Of a DNA stretch of 64,000 nucleotides, positions 18,923 through 28,952 are shown one piece after another. The first letter of the stretch is position 1; each line of letters begins with the position of its first letter. The stretch is taken from the NCBI RefSeq assembly GCF_022317005.1, contig NZ_CP081006.1, positions 4,774,001 to 4,838,000 on the forward strand. The letters run 5' to 3'. A program made the position numbers and the translations under genes. Below the pieces are notes generated by a model. That model did not search any database, was not told the origin of the DNA, and saw only the letters and a program-made list of their open reading frames with translations. This DNA comes from Mycobacterium sp. IDR2000157661. GTDB lineage: Bacteria > Actinomycetota > Actinomycetes > Mycobacteriales > Mycobacteriaceae.

Positions 18923-19555
18923 CTAGATCAGCGTTGACCAGTAGTTCCAGAACCGGACGAGGATCAACAGCAGCACCGCAGTGAACCAGAGCGCCACCAG
19001 CGACCACCGCCAGGCGTACAGCCCGCGAACGAGAGTGCCGCCGTGCTGGGGCTGCAACGCCACCGTCGCGGTGACCACGAGCAGCGGGACCGTCACGGCC
19101 CACACCACCATGCAGTAGGGGCACAGCGCGCCGATGTCGTAGAGGCTCTGGTAGATGAGCCAGTGCACGAACACCGTGCCGAGCAGGGTGCCCACGGCGA
19201 GACCGCCCCAGTACCACCGCGGCAGCTGCACCCGCGCCACCGCGAGCACGCCGGTGACCAGCACGACGGTGAAGGAGACGATGCCGATCAGCGAGTTGGG
19301 GAAGCCGAACACCGATGCCTGCGGGGTGACCATCACCGATCCGCACGACAACACCGGGTTGATGCTGCACGTCGGGACGTAGTCGGGATTGATCAGCAGT
19401 TCGATCTTCTCGACCGTCAGCATCGCGGCCGCGGCCAGGCCCAGTACGCCGGCGATCAGCACCCAGACCGCGCTGGGCCGCCCGACCGCCAGAGCCGTCG
19501 GCTCCTGGGCCGCGGGTTGGCTGGGCGCGGCGGCGCCGGGCGCGGTCACGGTCAT
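18923..19555 (-). CDS. Vitamin K epoxide reductase (VKOR) family protein
   Basis: A 210-residue membrane protein with about five hydrophobic segments. The VKOR cysteine pairs are intact: Cys63/Cys71 in CSINPVLSC and Cys145/Cys148 in CPYC. In mycobacteria VKOR reoxidises a DsbA-like partner and passes electrons to menaquinone, replacing DsbB. Its ATG overlaps the stop of the DsbA-like gene as ATGA, which fits a functional pair made in a fixed ratio. Confidence 0.93.
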   Translation of the reverse strand: MTVTAPGAAAPSQPAAQEPTALAVGRPSAVWVLIAGVLGLAAAAMLTVEKIELLINPDYVPTCSINPVLSCGSVMVTPQASVFGFPNSLIGIVSFTVVLVTGVLAVARVQLPRWYWGGLAVGTLLGTVFVHWLIYQSLYDIGALCPYCMVVWAVTVPLLVVTATVALQPQHGGTLVRGLYAWRWSLVALWFTAVLLLILVRFWNYWSTLI

Positions 19556-20337
19556 GGCGCGGGCGCAGTGGGCGGCGGCGTCGGGTCGGGGTTGGCCGGC
19601 GGGGCACCCGCGTCGAGCGCGGGCACCTGGCCGACGATCTCCTCGACCTTGGCGATCAGTGCGTCGGGGGTGGAGGGGTCGTAGTCCTCGCCGTTGATGC
19701 GGACGGTCGGCGTCGAGTTCACATCGGTGGCCTTGGCCAGGCCCTTGACCATGTCGTCGTAGCGACCGTTGTTGATGCACTCCGGCACGTCGCCGGCCAC
19801 GCCGGCCTGGCGCGCGATCTCGATGAGCCGCGCCTCGTCGGGGTACGGGCCGACGCCCTCCGCAGGCTGCTGCGCGTACAGCGCGGCATGGAAGCGCCGG
19901 AACGCCTCCTTGTCCGCCTCGGCGACGCAGTAGGCCGCGTTCGCGGCACGCGTCGAATACCCCTGTCCAGCGCGGTCGAGGATGGAGACCATGTAGTAGT
20001 CGGCGGCTACCGCACCGCTGTCGATGAGCTTGTTGATCGTGGGTCCGAACGTCTTCTCGAAGTTGCCGCACGCAGGACACAGGAAGTCCTCGTAGAGCGA
20101 GAGCACCGCCTTGGGCTCGGAGGAACCCTCCTCGGTGATGAGGTCACTCGACGTCACCCGGATCGCTTGGGCCTCGCCTTCGGCGGGCTTGTCCTCTTTG
20201 GTCACCAGGATGTACGACACCAAGGCGACAGCGAAGATCACCACGACTGCGGTCAAGCCGATGCGGATCGCAAGATTGCGCTTGCGGTCGGCGGCGTTGA
20301 GGTCGTAGCGCGGAGTCTTCTTTGGTTTCGATGCCAC
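19552..20337 (-). CDS. DsbA-like thiol:disulfide oxidoreductase
   Basis: A 261-residue membrane-anchored thioredoxin-fold protein. A basic N-terminus precedes a transmembrane segment at about 26-44. The extracytoplasmic domain has the active site CPAC (Cys87, Cys90) and the cis-Pro region near STPTVRING. The tail is proline-rich. It should introduce disulfides into exported proteins and be recycled by the VKOR encoded immediately downstream. Corresponds to the mycobacterial DsbA-like gene next to VKOR. Confidence 0.92.
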   Translation of the reverse strand: MASKPKKTPRYDLNAADRKRNLAIRIGLTAVVVIFAVALVSYILVTKEDKPAEGEAQAIRVTSSDLITEEGSSEPKAVLSLYEDFLCPACGNFEKTFGPTINKLIDSGAVAADYYMVSILDRAGQGYSTRAANAAYCVAEADKEAFRRFHAALYAQQPAEGVGPYPDEARLIEIARQAGVAGDVPECINNGRYDDMVKGLAKATDVNSTPTVRINGEDYDPSTPDALIAKVEEIVGQVPALDAGAPPANPDPTPPPTAPAP

Positions 20338-20368
20338 GGGTAAAGCGTACCGGCGACGTCCTGACCGG

Positions 20369-21458
<1,090 letters not shown>

Positions 21459-21460
<2 letters not shown>

Positions 21461-22298
21461 GGCATCTCCCTCGATCACGCTCAACGACGACAATTCGATC
21501 CCCCAGGTGGGGCTCGGCGTCTGGCAGACGCCGCCCGAGGAGACCGAGCGCGCGGTGGCGACGGCCCTGAGCGCCGGTTACCGCCATATCGACACGGCCG
21601 CAGCGTACGGCAACGAGCGCGAGGTCGGCGCCGCGTTGAGGAACGCCGCCGACTCCAGCCTCGCCCGCGACGAGGTCTACATCACCACCAAGCTGTGGAA
21701 CGCCGATCAGGGCTATGACAGCACGCTGACCGCGTTCGACAAGAGCATGCAGCGGTTGGGGCTGGAACGCCTCGACCTCTATCTCATTCACTGGCCGATG
21801 CCGGCGACCAACAAGTTCATCGAAACGTTCAAGGCCTTTGCACACCTACGCGACCAGGGCCGCATCCGCTCGATCGGCGTGAGCAACTTCGAGCCCGAGC
21901 ACCTGCGGATGGTGGTCGACGCCACCGGCATCGTCCCGTCGGTCAACCAGATCGAGCTGCATCCACTGCTGCAACAGGAGGAACTGCGCGAGGTGCACGC
22001 TCAACTCGGCATCGCAACCGAGGCCTGGAGCCCGCTGGGTCAGGGTTCCCTGCTGTCGAACGACACAGTGACGTCGGTTGCCGATGCCCACGGCAAAACG
22101 CCCGCACAGGTGTTGATTAGGTGGCATATCCAACTCGGCAATATAGTCATCCCGAAGTCGGTGACCCCCGAACGAATTGTGAGCAACTTCGACGTGTTCG
22201 ATTTCGAACTGAGCGAGCAGGACATGGCGTCCGTCTCGTCGCTCGGTGACGGCACGCGCATGGGACCCGACCCCCGGAAATTCGAGTTCACAGGGTAG
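21459..22298 (+). CDS. Aldo/keto reductase 1
   Basis: A 279-residue NADPH-dependent reductase of the AKR5-like group. The catalytic tetrad can be placed on Asp and Tyr in DTAAAYGNE, Lys in TTKLWN and His in YLIHWPM. The C-terminal cofactor loop IPKSVTPERI is typical. The substrate is not predictable, though related mycobacterial enzymes reduce dicarbonyls. The start overlaps the divergent lipN start. Five bases separate it from a second, diverged copy. Confidence 0.92.
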
Positions 22299-22303
22299 GT
22301 GAC

Positions 22304-23143
22304 ATGACCTCCGCGGCTGGCATACCAACCGTCACGCTCAACGACGACCACTCCATCCCGGCGCTCGGGCTCGGGGTCGGCGAACTGTCGGACGCCGAGA
22401 CCGAAGAGGCGGTGTCGGCCGCGTTGGCGGCCGGCTACCGGCTCATCGACACCGCCGCCGCCTATGGCAACGAGGAGGCTGTCGGCCGCGCCATCAAGGC
22501 CTCCGGCGTGCCGCGCGACGACATCTTCGTCACCACCAAGCTCAACATCCCGGATCTGGGTTTCCAGGCGTCACAAGACGCCCTCAAGGCCAGCCTGCAG
22601 CGGCTCGGCCTCGACTACGTCGACCTCTACCTCATCCACTGGCCCGGCGGCGACCACGGCAAGTACGTCGACAGCTGGGGCGGGTTGATGAAGCGCAAAG
22701 AGGTCGGCGAGACCAAGTCGATCGGCGTGTGCAACTTCAACGCCGAGCATCTGTCGAACGTCATCGACCTGTCGTTCTTCACACCCGCGGTGAACCAGAT
22801 CGAGCTGCACCCGCTGCTCAACCAAGCCGAGTTGCGCGAAGTCAACGCCGGCTACGGCATCGTCACCCAGGCGTACGGCCCCCTGGGCGTCGGGCGACTG
22901 CTGGACAACCCGACCGTTACGGCGGTCGCCGAAGCCCATGGCAGAACGCCGGCGCAGGTGCTGATCCGGTGGAACCTGCAACTGGGCAACGCGGTGATCG
23001 CCCGTTCGAAGTCCCCCGAGCGACTCCAGTCCAATCTCCAGGTGTTCGACTTCGAGCTCTCCGACGACCAGATGGCCTCACTCAACGGACTCGATGAGGG
23101 CACCCGATTTCGCCCGGACCCCGAAACGTACACGGGCGGCTGA
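22304..23143 (+). CDS. Aldo/keto reductase 2
   Basis: A second 279-residue AKR, clearly paralogous to the preceding gene but well diverged, so not a recent duplication. The tetrad motifs are DTAAAYGNE, TTKLN and YLIHWPG. In the cofactor loop the first copy's IPKSVTPERI reads IARSKSPERL, where M. tuberculosis Rv2971, the closest match I recall, has VVRSARPERI. An AGGTGA element precedes the ATG. Two tandem copies where M. tuberculosis has one. Confidence 0.92.
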   Translation: MTSAAGIPTVTLNDDHSIPALGLGVGELSDAETEEAVSAALAAGYRLIDTAAAYGNEEAVGRAIKASGVPRDDIFVTTKLNIPDLGFQASQDALKASLQRLGLDYVDLYLIHWPGGDHGKYVDSWGGLMKRKEVGETKSIGVCNFNAEHLSNVIDLSFFTPAVNQIELHPLLNQAELREVNAGYGIVTQAYGPLGVGRLLDNPTVTAVAEAHGRTPAQVLIRWNLQLGNAVIARSKSPERLQSNLQVFDFELSDDQMASLNGLDEGTRFRPDPETYTGG

Positions 23144-23159
23144 GCTTTCGTGGCCGACT

Positions 23160-23212
23160 GTGTGGGGGTCGTCGACGGTTTCCGGCCGGTTTGGCGACAC
23201 AATCCCCCACAC
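23160..23212. terminator. Possible bidirectional terminator hairpin
   Basis: Arms GTGTGGGGG (23160-23168) and CCCCCACAC (23204-23212) form a 9-bp GC-rich stem around a spacer that contains a CCGGCCGG core. It lies in the 84-base gap between two convergent genes, where a shared terminator would be expected. No T-run is present, which is common for mycobacterial terminators. Confidence 0.45.
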
Positions 23213-23227
23213 TCGGCGCCGTGAGCC

Positions 23228-23935
23228 CTACCCGGTCGGGCAGGTAGACGCGGCATTCCGCAAAGCCGGCACCGAGGGGGCGTCCACGGGCAGGCGGTAG
23301 CCCCGCAACACCTCGATGAACTGGATCGCGTACTGGCAATGGAACGCGGCGTTGGGCGGCATCCACACCGCGGGCTCCGCATCGCCCTTGTCCTGGTTGA
23401 CCTCTCCCTGCACCGCCAGCAGGTTCGCGGGATCGTTGGCGAACCGCACCCGCATCTCGTCGGTCCAGTTTCGGGCGCCCTGGTCCCAGGCGTACGCCAG
23501 CGGCACGATGTGCTCGATCTGCACGGCCGCTCCGGTCTGGGCGCCGCGGGTGAACGGGATGGTGAGGTTGGTGTACGGATCGTGCAGGGTTCCGGTGGCC
23601 ACCGCCCGCGGACACCGACTGATGGACACGTACGTCTTGTCGACGAGATCGCGGTCGAGGATGTCGTTTCGGGTGTCACAGCCGTTGTGTCCACCCGGCG
23701 CGGTGGTGTCATCGGTCCAGCTGTCTCCGAACGCAGCCCGCCGGTAGTCGTACCCTCGGATGCGCATCGGCACGACGGCGACGCCGGCGAGCACATCGAC
23801 TCCGGGTGCGACGGTGGGGATGTCGGCGCCTGCGATGAACTCCGACCGCTCGCCCGCCGATGTGACGGTCTGGACGGCCACCACCACCGCGATGACGACG
23901 ACCGCGGCCAGCCAGAGCAGATGCTTGCGGTTCAT
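23228..23935 (-). CDS. Secreted or membrane-anchored HNH/DUF1524-type nuclease
   Basis: A 235-residue protein. Residues 5-24 form a signal peptide or anchor. The DUF1524 nuclease hallmarks EHIVPLAYAW and, about 35 residues later, NLLAVQGEVNQDKGD are present, giving the HNH-like metal site. Cysteines in GGHNGCDTRND and RCPRA may be disulfide bonded outside the cell. Function of this exported group is not established. Its ATG overlaps the recG stop as ATGA, so it is made from the recG transcript. Confidence 0.8.
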   Translation of the reverse strand: MNRKHLLWLAAVVVIAVVVAVQTVTSAGERSEFIAGADIPTVAPGVDVLAGVAVVPMRIRGYDYRRAAFGDSWTDDTTAPGGHNGCDTRNDILDRDLVDKTYVSISRCPRAVATGTLHDPYTNLTIPFTRGAQTGAAVQIEHIVPLAYAWDQGARNWTDEMRVRFANDPANLLAVQGEVNQDKGDAEPAVWMPPNAAFHCQYAIQFIEVLRGYRLPVDAPSVPALRNAASTCPTG

Positions 23936-26148
23936 GCCTTGTCCAGGAACTCGACCCGGTCGGAGTCGACGAACGGCGCCGCCAACACTGCCATGCCCGC
24001 ATTGATGGGATCGTGCTCGTAAAGCGATTCGCAGAGCTCTCGCGCGGCCAGGATGACGTCGAGATGCTCGGACAGCGACAGGAAGCGCAGCGTGAAGGCG
24101 CGACCAGACTGGTTGAGGCCCAACACATCCCCCTCCTGGCGCTCCTTGAGGTCGAGATCGGCGAGCTTGAACCCGTCGAGGGTCGACGCCACCGCGGTCA
24201 ACCTCGCACCGGCCCTTGACTCCTGCGGCAGCCTGGTGACCAGCAGGCACAGGCTGGGATGCTGACCGCGGCCGATGCGACCGCGCAACTGATGCAGCTG
24301 ACTGATACCGAACCGGTCGGCGTCCATCACCAGCATCACGGTCGCGTTGGGGACGTCGACGCCGACCTCGATCACCGTGGTGCATACCAGCACGTCGATT
24401 TCCCGCGCGCGGAAAGCCGCCATCACCGCGTCTTTCTCGTCAGCGGGCAGCCGACCGTGCATCAGACCCAGGCGCAGGCCCGACAGCGGACCCCGGCTGA
24501 GCCGGTCGAACAGCTCGACGACGGTGACCGGCGGAGGCCCACCCGTCTTCTTGTCGTCATCGGAAGCCTTGTCGTTCTCGTCGATGCGCGATGCGACGAC
24601 ATAGGCCTGCCGGCCTTCTCGCACTTCTTCGGTGATGCGCTGCCATGCCCGGTCCAACCACGACCGCTTCTCGTTGACGAAGACGGCGTTGGTGGCGATC
24701 GGCTGACGGCCGCGCGGCAGTTCGCGCAGCGTGGAGGTTTCCAGGTCGCCGTAGTATGTGAGCGCGACCGTGCGTGGTATCGGCGTGGCGGTCATCACCA
24801 ACAGATGCGGTGTGACACCCTCGGGCGCCTTGCTGCGCAAGCGATCTCGTTGCTCCACGCCGAAGCGGTGTTGCTCGTCGACGACGACCATGCCGAGACG
24901 GTGGAACTCCACGGCATCCTGCAGCAGCGCGTGCGTGCCGATGACGATGCCGGCTTCTCCGCCGGCCACCTCGTCGCGCACCGCCCGTTTCTGCTGCGCC
25001 GACATCGATCCGGTCAGCAGGGCGACCCGGGTGGCTCCGTCGACCCCCTCCAGTTGACCGGCCATGGCCAACGGCCCGAGGACGTCGCGAATCGACCGGG
25101 CATGCTGGGCAGCCAGGACTTCGGTGGGCGCGAGCAGCGCGCACTGATACCCCGCGTCGACCATCTGCAGCATCGCGAACACCGAAACGATGGTCTTGCC
25201 CGAACCCACCTCACCCTGCAGCATGCGGTTCATCGGCCGCGGCGCGGACAGTTCGGCGGAGATGACATCGAGGACCTCGTGCTGACCCGAGGTCAACTCG
25301 AACGGCAACCGCTCGCGCAGCGCCCCCACCAGGCCGTCGTCGCGACGCTGTGCGATCGGTCCGGACTCGCTTAGCTCACTGTGCCGCCGACCCACCAACG
25401 CCCACTGCATTCCGATCGCTTCGTCGAAGGTCAGCCGGGCGATCGCCGCGTCTCGTTCGGCGGCCCGCTCGGCGGTGTGGACGGTTCGCAGCGCCGTGTC
25501 TTCGTCGATCAGGTGATGCTGCCGCAGAAAGGTTTCCGGTAGTGGCTCGGGAATCGGGTCGAGCACGTCGAGCACCTGGCGCACGCAGGCGTAGATGTCC
25601 CAGCTCTGCACCCTCTTGTTGGCGGCATAGATGGGAAAGAACTCCCGCTCGAACGCCGTGAGCAGGTCGGCCCCGGTCGCTCCGGATGCCTGCGCGATGG
25701 TCTTCAGCGACTTCGAGCCCTCGACCTTCCCGCTGTCGTGAAGGACCAGAAACGCCGGATGGGTCAGCTGCATCGTGCCCTTGAAGTAGCCGACCTCCCC
25801 GGAGAGCATCACCTTGACGCCCTCTCGCAGCGACTTCTTCAGATACTTCGGGTTGAAGAACGTCGCGGTGACCTTGGGCCGCCGGTCCCGCAGCGTGACG
25901 ACCAGAAACTCGCGCGAGGGTTGGCGTTTCGTCCATCTGGCCTCCGCCTTGGCGATGGTGTCGATGAACGTGACGTGCTCGCCTTCGGCGAGGCGGTCGC
26001 CCTCGTCGGCGACGGTCATCTCGTCGCTGTATTTGCGGGGAAAATAGCGCAGCAGGTCGTTGACAGTGAGAATGCCGAAGTCTTCGGCCAGTGGGTCCGC
26101 GGCCTTCTTGCCGAGCACATAGTCGAGACGGTCGGTCAGCACTGCCAC
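23932..26148 (-). CDS. recG: ATP-dependent DNA helicase RecG
   Basis: A 738-residue branch-migration helicase that remodels stalled forks and Holliday junctions. An N-terminal wedge/OB domain precedes the helicase motor, with Walker A GEVGSGKTIVS, DEQH box in VVDEQHRFGVEQ, motif III TATPIPRT and the late QLRGRIGRGQ segment. Normal length. GTG start at 26148, two bases after the upstream gene's stop. Confidence 0.97.
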   Translation of the reverse strand: MAVLTDRLDYVLGKKAADPLAEDFGILTVNDLLRYFPRKYSDEMTVADEGDRLAEGEHVTFIDTIAKAEARWTKRQPSREFLVVTLRDRRPKVTATFFNPKYLKKSLREGVKVMLSGEVGYFKGTMQLTHPAFLVLHDSGKVEGSKSLKTIAQASGATGADLLTAFEREFFPIYAANKRVQSWDIYACVRQVLDVLDPIPEPLPETFLRQHHLIDEDTALRTVHTAERAAERDAAIARLTFDEAIGMQWALVGRRHSELSESGPIAQRRDDGLVGALRERLPFELTSGQHEVLDVISAELSAPRPMNRMLQGEVGSGKTIVSVFAMLQMVDAGYQCALLAPTEVLAAQHARSIRDVLGPLAMAGQLEGVDGATRVALLTGSMSAQQKRAVRDEVAGGEAGIVIGTHALLQDAVEFHRLGMVVVDEQHRFGVEQRDRLRSKAPEGVTPHLLVMTATPIPRTVALTYYGDLETSTLRELPRGRQPIATNAVFVNEKRSWLDRAWQRITEEVREGRQAYVVASRIDENDKASDDDKKTGGPPPVTVVELFDRLSRGPLSGLRLGLMHGRLPADEKDAVMAAFRAREIDVLVCTTVIEVGVDVPNATVMLVMDADRFGISQLHQLRGRIGRGQHPSLCLLVTRLPQESRAGARLTAVASTLDGFKLADLDLKERQEGDVLGLNQSGRAFTLRFLSLSEHLDVILAARELCESLYEHDPINAGMAVLAAPFVDSDRVEFLDKA

Positions 26149-26150
26149 GT

Positions 26151-27785
26151 CTACTCCACCCCGATCAGCAGCGAGTCACCGCGGTGGCCGGTGTGATAGG
26201 TCACCAACTCCGTGGCCAGGTGCCGCCGGTGGACATGGTCCTGCAGCGCCGCCGCGACGCCGTCCTCGACCCCCTCGCCGGTCAGCACGGTCACCAGTTC
26301 GCCGCCTGCGGCCAGCAGCAGGTCGATCAAACCGGCGGCCGCAGCGACGATGTCGTCACCGACGATCAGCACCTCGTCACCCGAGATGCCGAGGCCGTCA
26401 CCCGGTTTGCAGGTCCCGGCCCAGGTGAGCGCCTCTTCGGTGGCGACCCGCACCGAGCCGTGCCGGGCCGCGGCCGCGGCCCTGGCCATCGTGTACGCGT
26501 CGTCGACGGCCTGTCGCTCACCGTCGTGAACCGCCAGCGCCGCCAACCCCTGGACCATCGACGCAGCGGGCACCGGCACCACGTCGATGCCCCACGCGCC
26601 GGCGGCGGTGCATCCGGCCACCAGCTCCTCGGCGGCGACGTACCCGTTCGGCAGCACCATCACCTGCGCGGCTCCCGCGGTGACCAGTGCATGCAGCAGC
26701 TGTTTGGCGCTCACGGGAGCGTCCGGGCTGAGCCGCAGCACATGTGCGCCCTCGCCCGCGAACAGCTCGTCGGCACCAGCACCGTCGACCACAGCAAGCA
26801 CTGCGCGATCGCGCGCCCATCCCCCGGCCGGCCGGTTCGCCGCGGTGCCCGTCAATGCGGTGACCTGGATCCGGCTCGGTGTGCCGAAGGCGAGCCCCAC
26901 CTCCACCGCCGCGCCGGCGTCGTCGGCATGGACGTGAACCGAGTACTGCCCGGCCCCGTCCGCGGCCGCGGCGATCGCAACCGATTCGCCCAGCCGGTCG
27001 AGCTCGGTGCGCAGCGTCTCCACGCCGGCCGCGTCGCAGCCGGTCAACAGGTACATCACCTCGAACTGTGGCGCCGCCGCCGACGCGGCTCGCCCGCCCG
27101 TCTCGGGCAGGCGCGCCGGGGTGTACTCCGGCCGGCGCGGCGCGTGCCCGATCAGCGTGGTGCTCATCGCGTCCAGCAGTACCAGCAGCCCGCGGCCACC
27201 TGCGTCCACCACGCCGGCCTCGGCGAGCGCGTCGAGCTGATCGGTTGTCCGGTCGAGAGCGCAGGCCGCGGACTCGGCGCCTGCGTGCAGCACGTCGACC
27301 AGCTCGGCACCGTCGGCCGCGGCGTGCTCGGCGGCCGACGCCGCCTCCTGCAGCACGGTGACGATGGTGCCGGGAACGGCCTCGCCCATCGAGGTCACCA
27401 CGAGGCCCACGGCGTGGCGGAGCGCGGCGGCGAACAGCGGACCGTCGACGTCGGCGAGCACTGTGCGGTCAGCGGCGACTTCGGCGGTGACGTCGGCCAG
27501 AGCCCGCAGGATCTGGGACAGGATGACCCCGGAGTTGCCGCGCGCGCCCTGCAGCGCCCCGCGGGCGAGCGCGGCGGCCACCGCCACGACGTCATCGCCG
27601 GCCGAGGCCGCATCGGCCTGCGCCCACGCCGAACGCATGGTGAACAGCATGTTGGTGCCGGTATCGGCGTCGGCGACCGGAAAGACGTTGAGGCGGTTGA
27701 TCTCGTCGGTGTGGGTGATGAGGTCACCGACTGCGGTGTGCGCCCAGTCGCGCAACGCAGAGGCGTCCAGCCGTCGAGCCGACAT
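26151..27785 (-). CDS. DAK2/DhaL domain protein, FakA-like fatty acid kinase subunit
   Basis: A 544-residue protein. The N-terminal DhaL nucleotide-binding domain has NVFPVADADTGTNM, with Asp residues that hold Mg-ATP, and GARGNSGVILSQ. A FakA-type C-terminal region follows, ending GHRGDSLLIGVE. In Firmicutes FakA with a DegV protein phosphorylates fatty acids; a mycobacterial role is inferred only. In M. tuberculosis the equivalent region is split into two genes, whereas here it is intact. ATG at 27785 by homology. Confidence 0.87.
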   Translation of the reverse strand: MSARRLDASALRDWAHTAVGDLITHTDEINRLNVFPVADADTGTNMLFTMRSAWAQADAASAGDDVVAVAAALARGALQGARGNSGVILSQILRALADVTAEVAADRTVLADVDGPLFAAALRHAVGLVVTSMGEAVPGTIVTVLQEAASAAEHAAADGAELVDVLHAGAESAACALDRTTDQLDALAEAGVVDAGGRGLLVLLDAMSTTLIGHAPRRPEYTPARLPETGGRAASAAAPQFEVMYLLTGCDAAGVETLRTELDRLGESVAIAAAADGAGQYSVHVHADDAGAAVEVGLAFGTPSRIQVTALTGTAANRPAGGWARDRAVLAVVDGAGADELFAGEGAHVLRLSPDAPVSAKQLLHALVTAGAAQVMVLPNGYVAAEELVAGCTAAGAWGIDVVPVPAASMVQGLAALAVHDGERQAVDDAYTMARAAAAARHGSVRVATEEALTWAGTCKPGDGLGISGDEVLIVGDDIVAAAAGLIDLLLAAGGELVTVLTGEGVEDGVAAALQDHVHRRHLATELVTYHTGHRGDSLLIGVE

Positions 27786-27909
27786 GCCTGACCTCCAACA
27801 ACTACGCGCTCGGCAAGCCGCCGTGCGCGCCAGCTTAGCCAGTGCAGCCGACAGCGACCCCCGGGACCATTGGCACTGTGGACAGCGTCTTGCGGCCACG
27901 TGTGCGTTT

Positions 27910-27938
27910 TTGGCGATCGTCGCCGCTGCCGGTATCCT
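27910..27938 (+). promoter_or_regulatory. SigA-type promoter of rpmB
   Basis: TTGGCG (27910-27915), a 17-base spacer and TATCCT (27933-27938), about 78 bases upstream of the rpmB start, in the 230-base divergent gap to the FakA-like gene. Spacing is ideal and both hexamers are close to the housekeeping consensus. Confidence 0.5.
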
Positions 27939-28015
27939 GGTCAGGTTGTCGGTCGAGCCGCGCCCCCGTCGCTGCGGACGGCCCACCCCCGAACTGATCT
28001 GAGGAGTTGGAGCAT

Positions 28016-28210
28016 ATGGCTGCCGTGTGCGATATCTGCGGGAAGGCACCCGGCTTCGGTAAGTCGGTGTCGCACTCCCATCGCCGGACCAGCCGCCGGT
28101 GGGACCCCAACATCCAGAGCGTGCGCGCCGTGACCCGCCCCGGCGGCAACAAGCAGCGCATGAACGTCTGCACCTCGTGCATCAAGGCCGGCAAGGTCGG
28201 CCGCGGCTGA
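28016..28210 (+). CDS. rpmB: 50S ribosomal protein L28, zinc-binding form
   Basis: A 64-residue L28 starting MAAVCDICGK. CxxC pairs at residues 5-8 and in VCTSC near the C-terminus make this the zinc-containing (C+) paralog. Mycobacteria also carry a cysteine-free copy used under zinc starvation, not in this window. ATG at 28016 with GAGGAG at 28001-28006. Confidence 0.96.
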   Translation: MAAVCDICGKAPGFGKSVSHSHRRTSRRWDPNIQSVRAVTRPGGNKQRMNVCTSCIKAGKVGRG

Positions 28211-28302
28211 TTGATCGCCCGTCGGTCGTATAGGCGCGCTGCGCGCGGGTACCTCGTCCCGCGACCGGGCAATTGTCCCGGCGGAGAGGACAGGTTGTAT
28301 TC

Positions 28303-28542
28303 ATGAGGTATTCCGCATTGCTGCGTCCGGTGTTGATCGGGGTGTCCGGGGTTCTGGCCACCGGGTTCCTGGTCGCTTGCGGCGACGATGAAGCCGGCAC
28401 CACTGAGACAACCACGACAGAGACGACGCAAACCACCGACAACGAGGGCACCATCACGGTTCCGTCGCCCGACGTCGACATCCCGGAGCCGACTGTTCCC
28501 GATGTCGAGGTGCCCGAGGTGACGGTCAGTCCCGCACCCTGA
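28303..28542 (+). CDS. Small Thr/Pro-rich lipoprotein 1
   Basis: A 79-residue lipoprotein precursor. The signal peptide begins MRYSALLRP and ends in a lipobox, LVAC, Cys at residue 26, followed by GDDE. The mature part is an extended threonine-rich stretch, then valine/proline-rich repeats (VPDVEVPEVTV). No folded domain is evident. A second gene of the same design follows. Function unknown. Confidence 0.75.
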   Translation: MRYSALLRPVLIGVSGVLATGFLVACGDDEAGTTETTTTETTQTTDNEGTITVPSPDVDIPEPTVPDVEVPEVTVSPAP

Positions 28543-28633
28543 TCTTGCAGCGGCCGGTCGGCGCGTCGTTTCGCAGCAGGCGCGGTCGGGTAACGCACGG
28601 GTCACGACGACATGCGCCGCTTCCCGATCCACC

Positions 28634-28942
28634 GTGCTCGCGCTGTCGACCGGCCTGGCCGCGGGTTGGGTTCTCGTCGGCTGCGGCAATGACGACGCGG
28701 CCGACGAGGACACCACCACGACGACGACAGTGACCACGACCGAGGTGACCACGTCGGTGGAGACGACGGTCGAGACCAGCGCGCCGGCCGCCACCGCACC
28801 ACCGCCGGGCACGACCGAGGGTGAGGCCACCGTTGAGGTCCCGGCGCCCGACGTGCCGTCGCCGCCGCCAATCCCCTCACCCCCGCCGATTCCGTCGCCG
28901 CCGCCGATACCGTCTCCGCCACCGATCCCCGGCGTGGGATAG
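28634..28942 (+). CDS. Small Thr/Pro-rich lipoprotein 2 (start uncertain)
   Basis: From GTG at 28634 the product has 102 residues. It has a hydrophobic segment, lipobox VGC then GNDD, a threonine-rich stretch and four tandem SPPPIP units. The GTG form lacks the usual positive N-terminus. An ATG at 28612 in another frame starts MRR, and skipping one base near 28621 would join it to RSTVLALSTGLAAG, a perfect signal peptide. Either the true start is unusual or one base is extra here. Confidence 0.6.
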   Translation: MLALSTGLAAGWVLVGCGNDDAADEDTTTTTTVTTTEVTTSVETTVETSAPAATAPPPGTTEGEATVEVPAPDVPSPPPIPSPPPIPSPPPIPSPPPIPGVG

Positions 28943-28952
28943 CTTGCTACGA

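Noticed and set aside
16732..18984. Plus-strand open frame of 750 codons opposite pyc
   Set aside because: Antisense shadow of a conserved gene; low-complexity Arg/Gly/Val sequence without family motifs.
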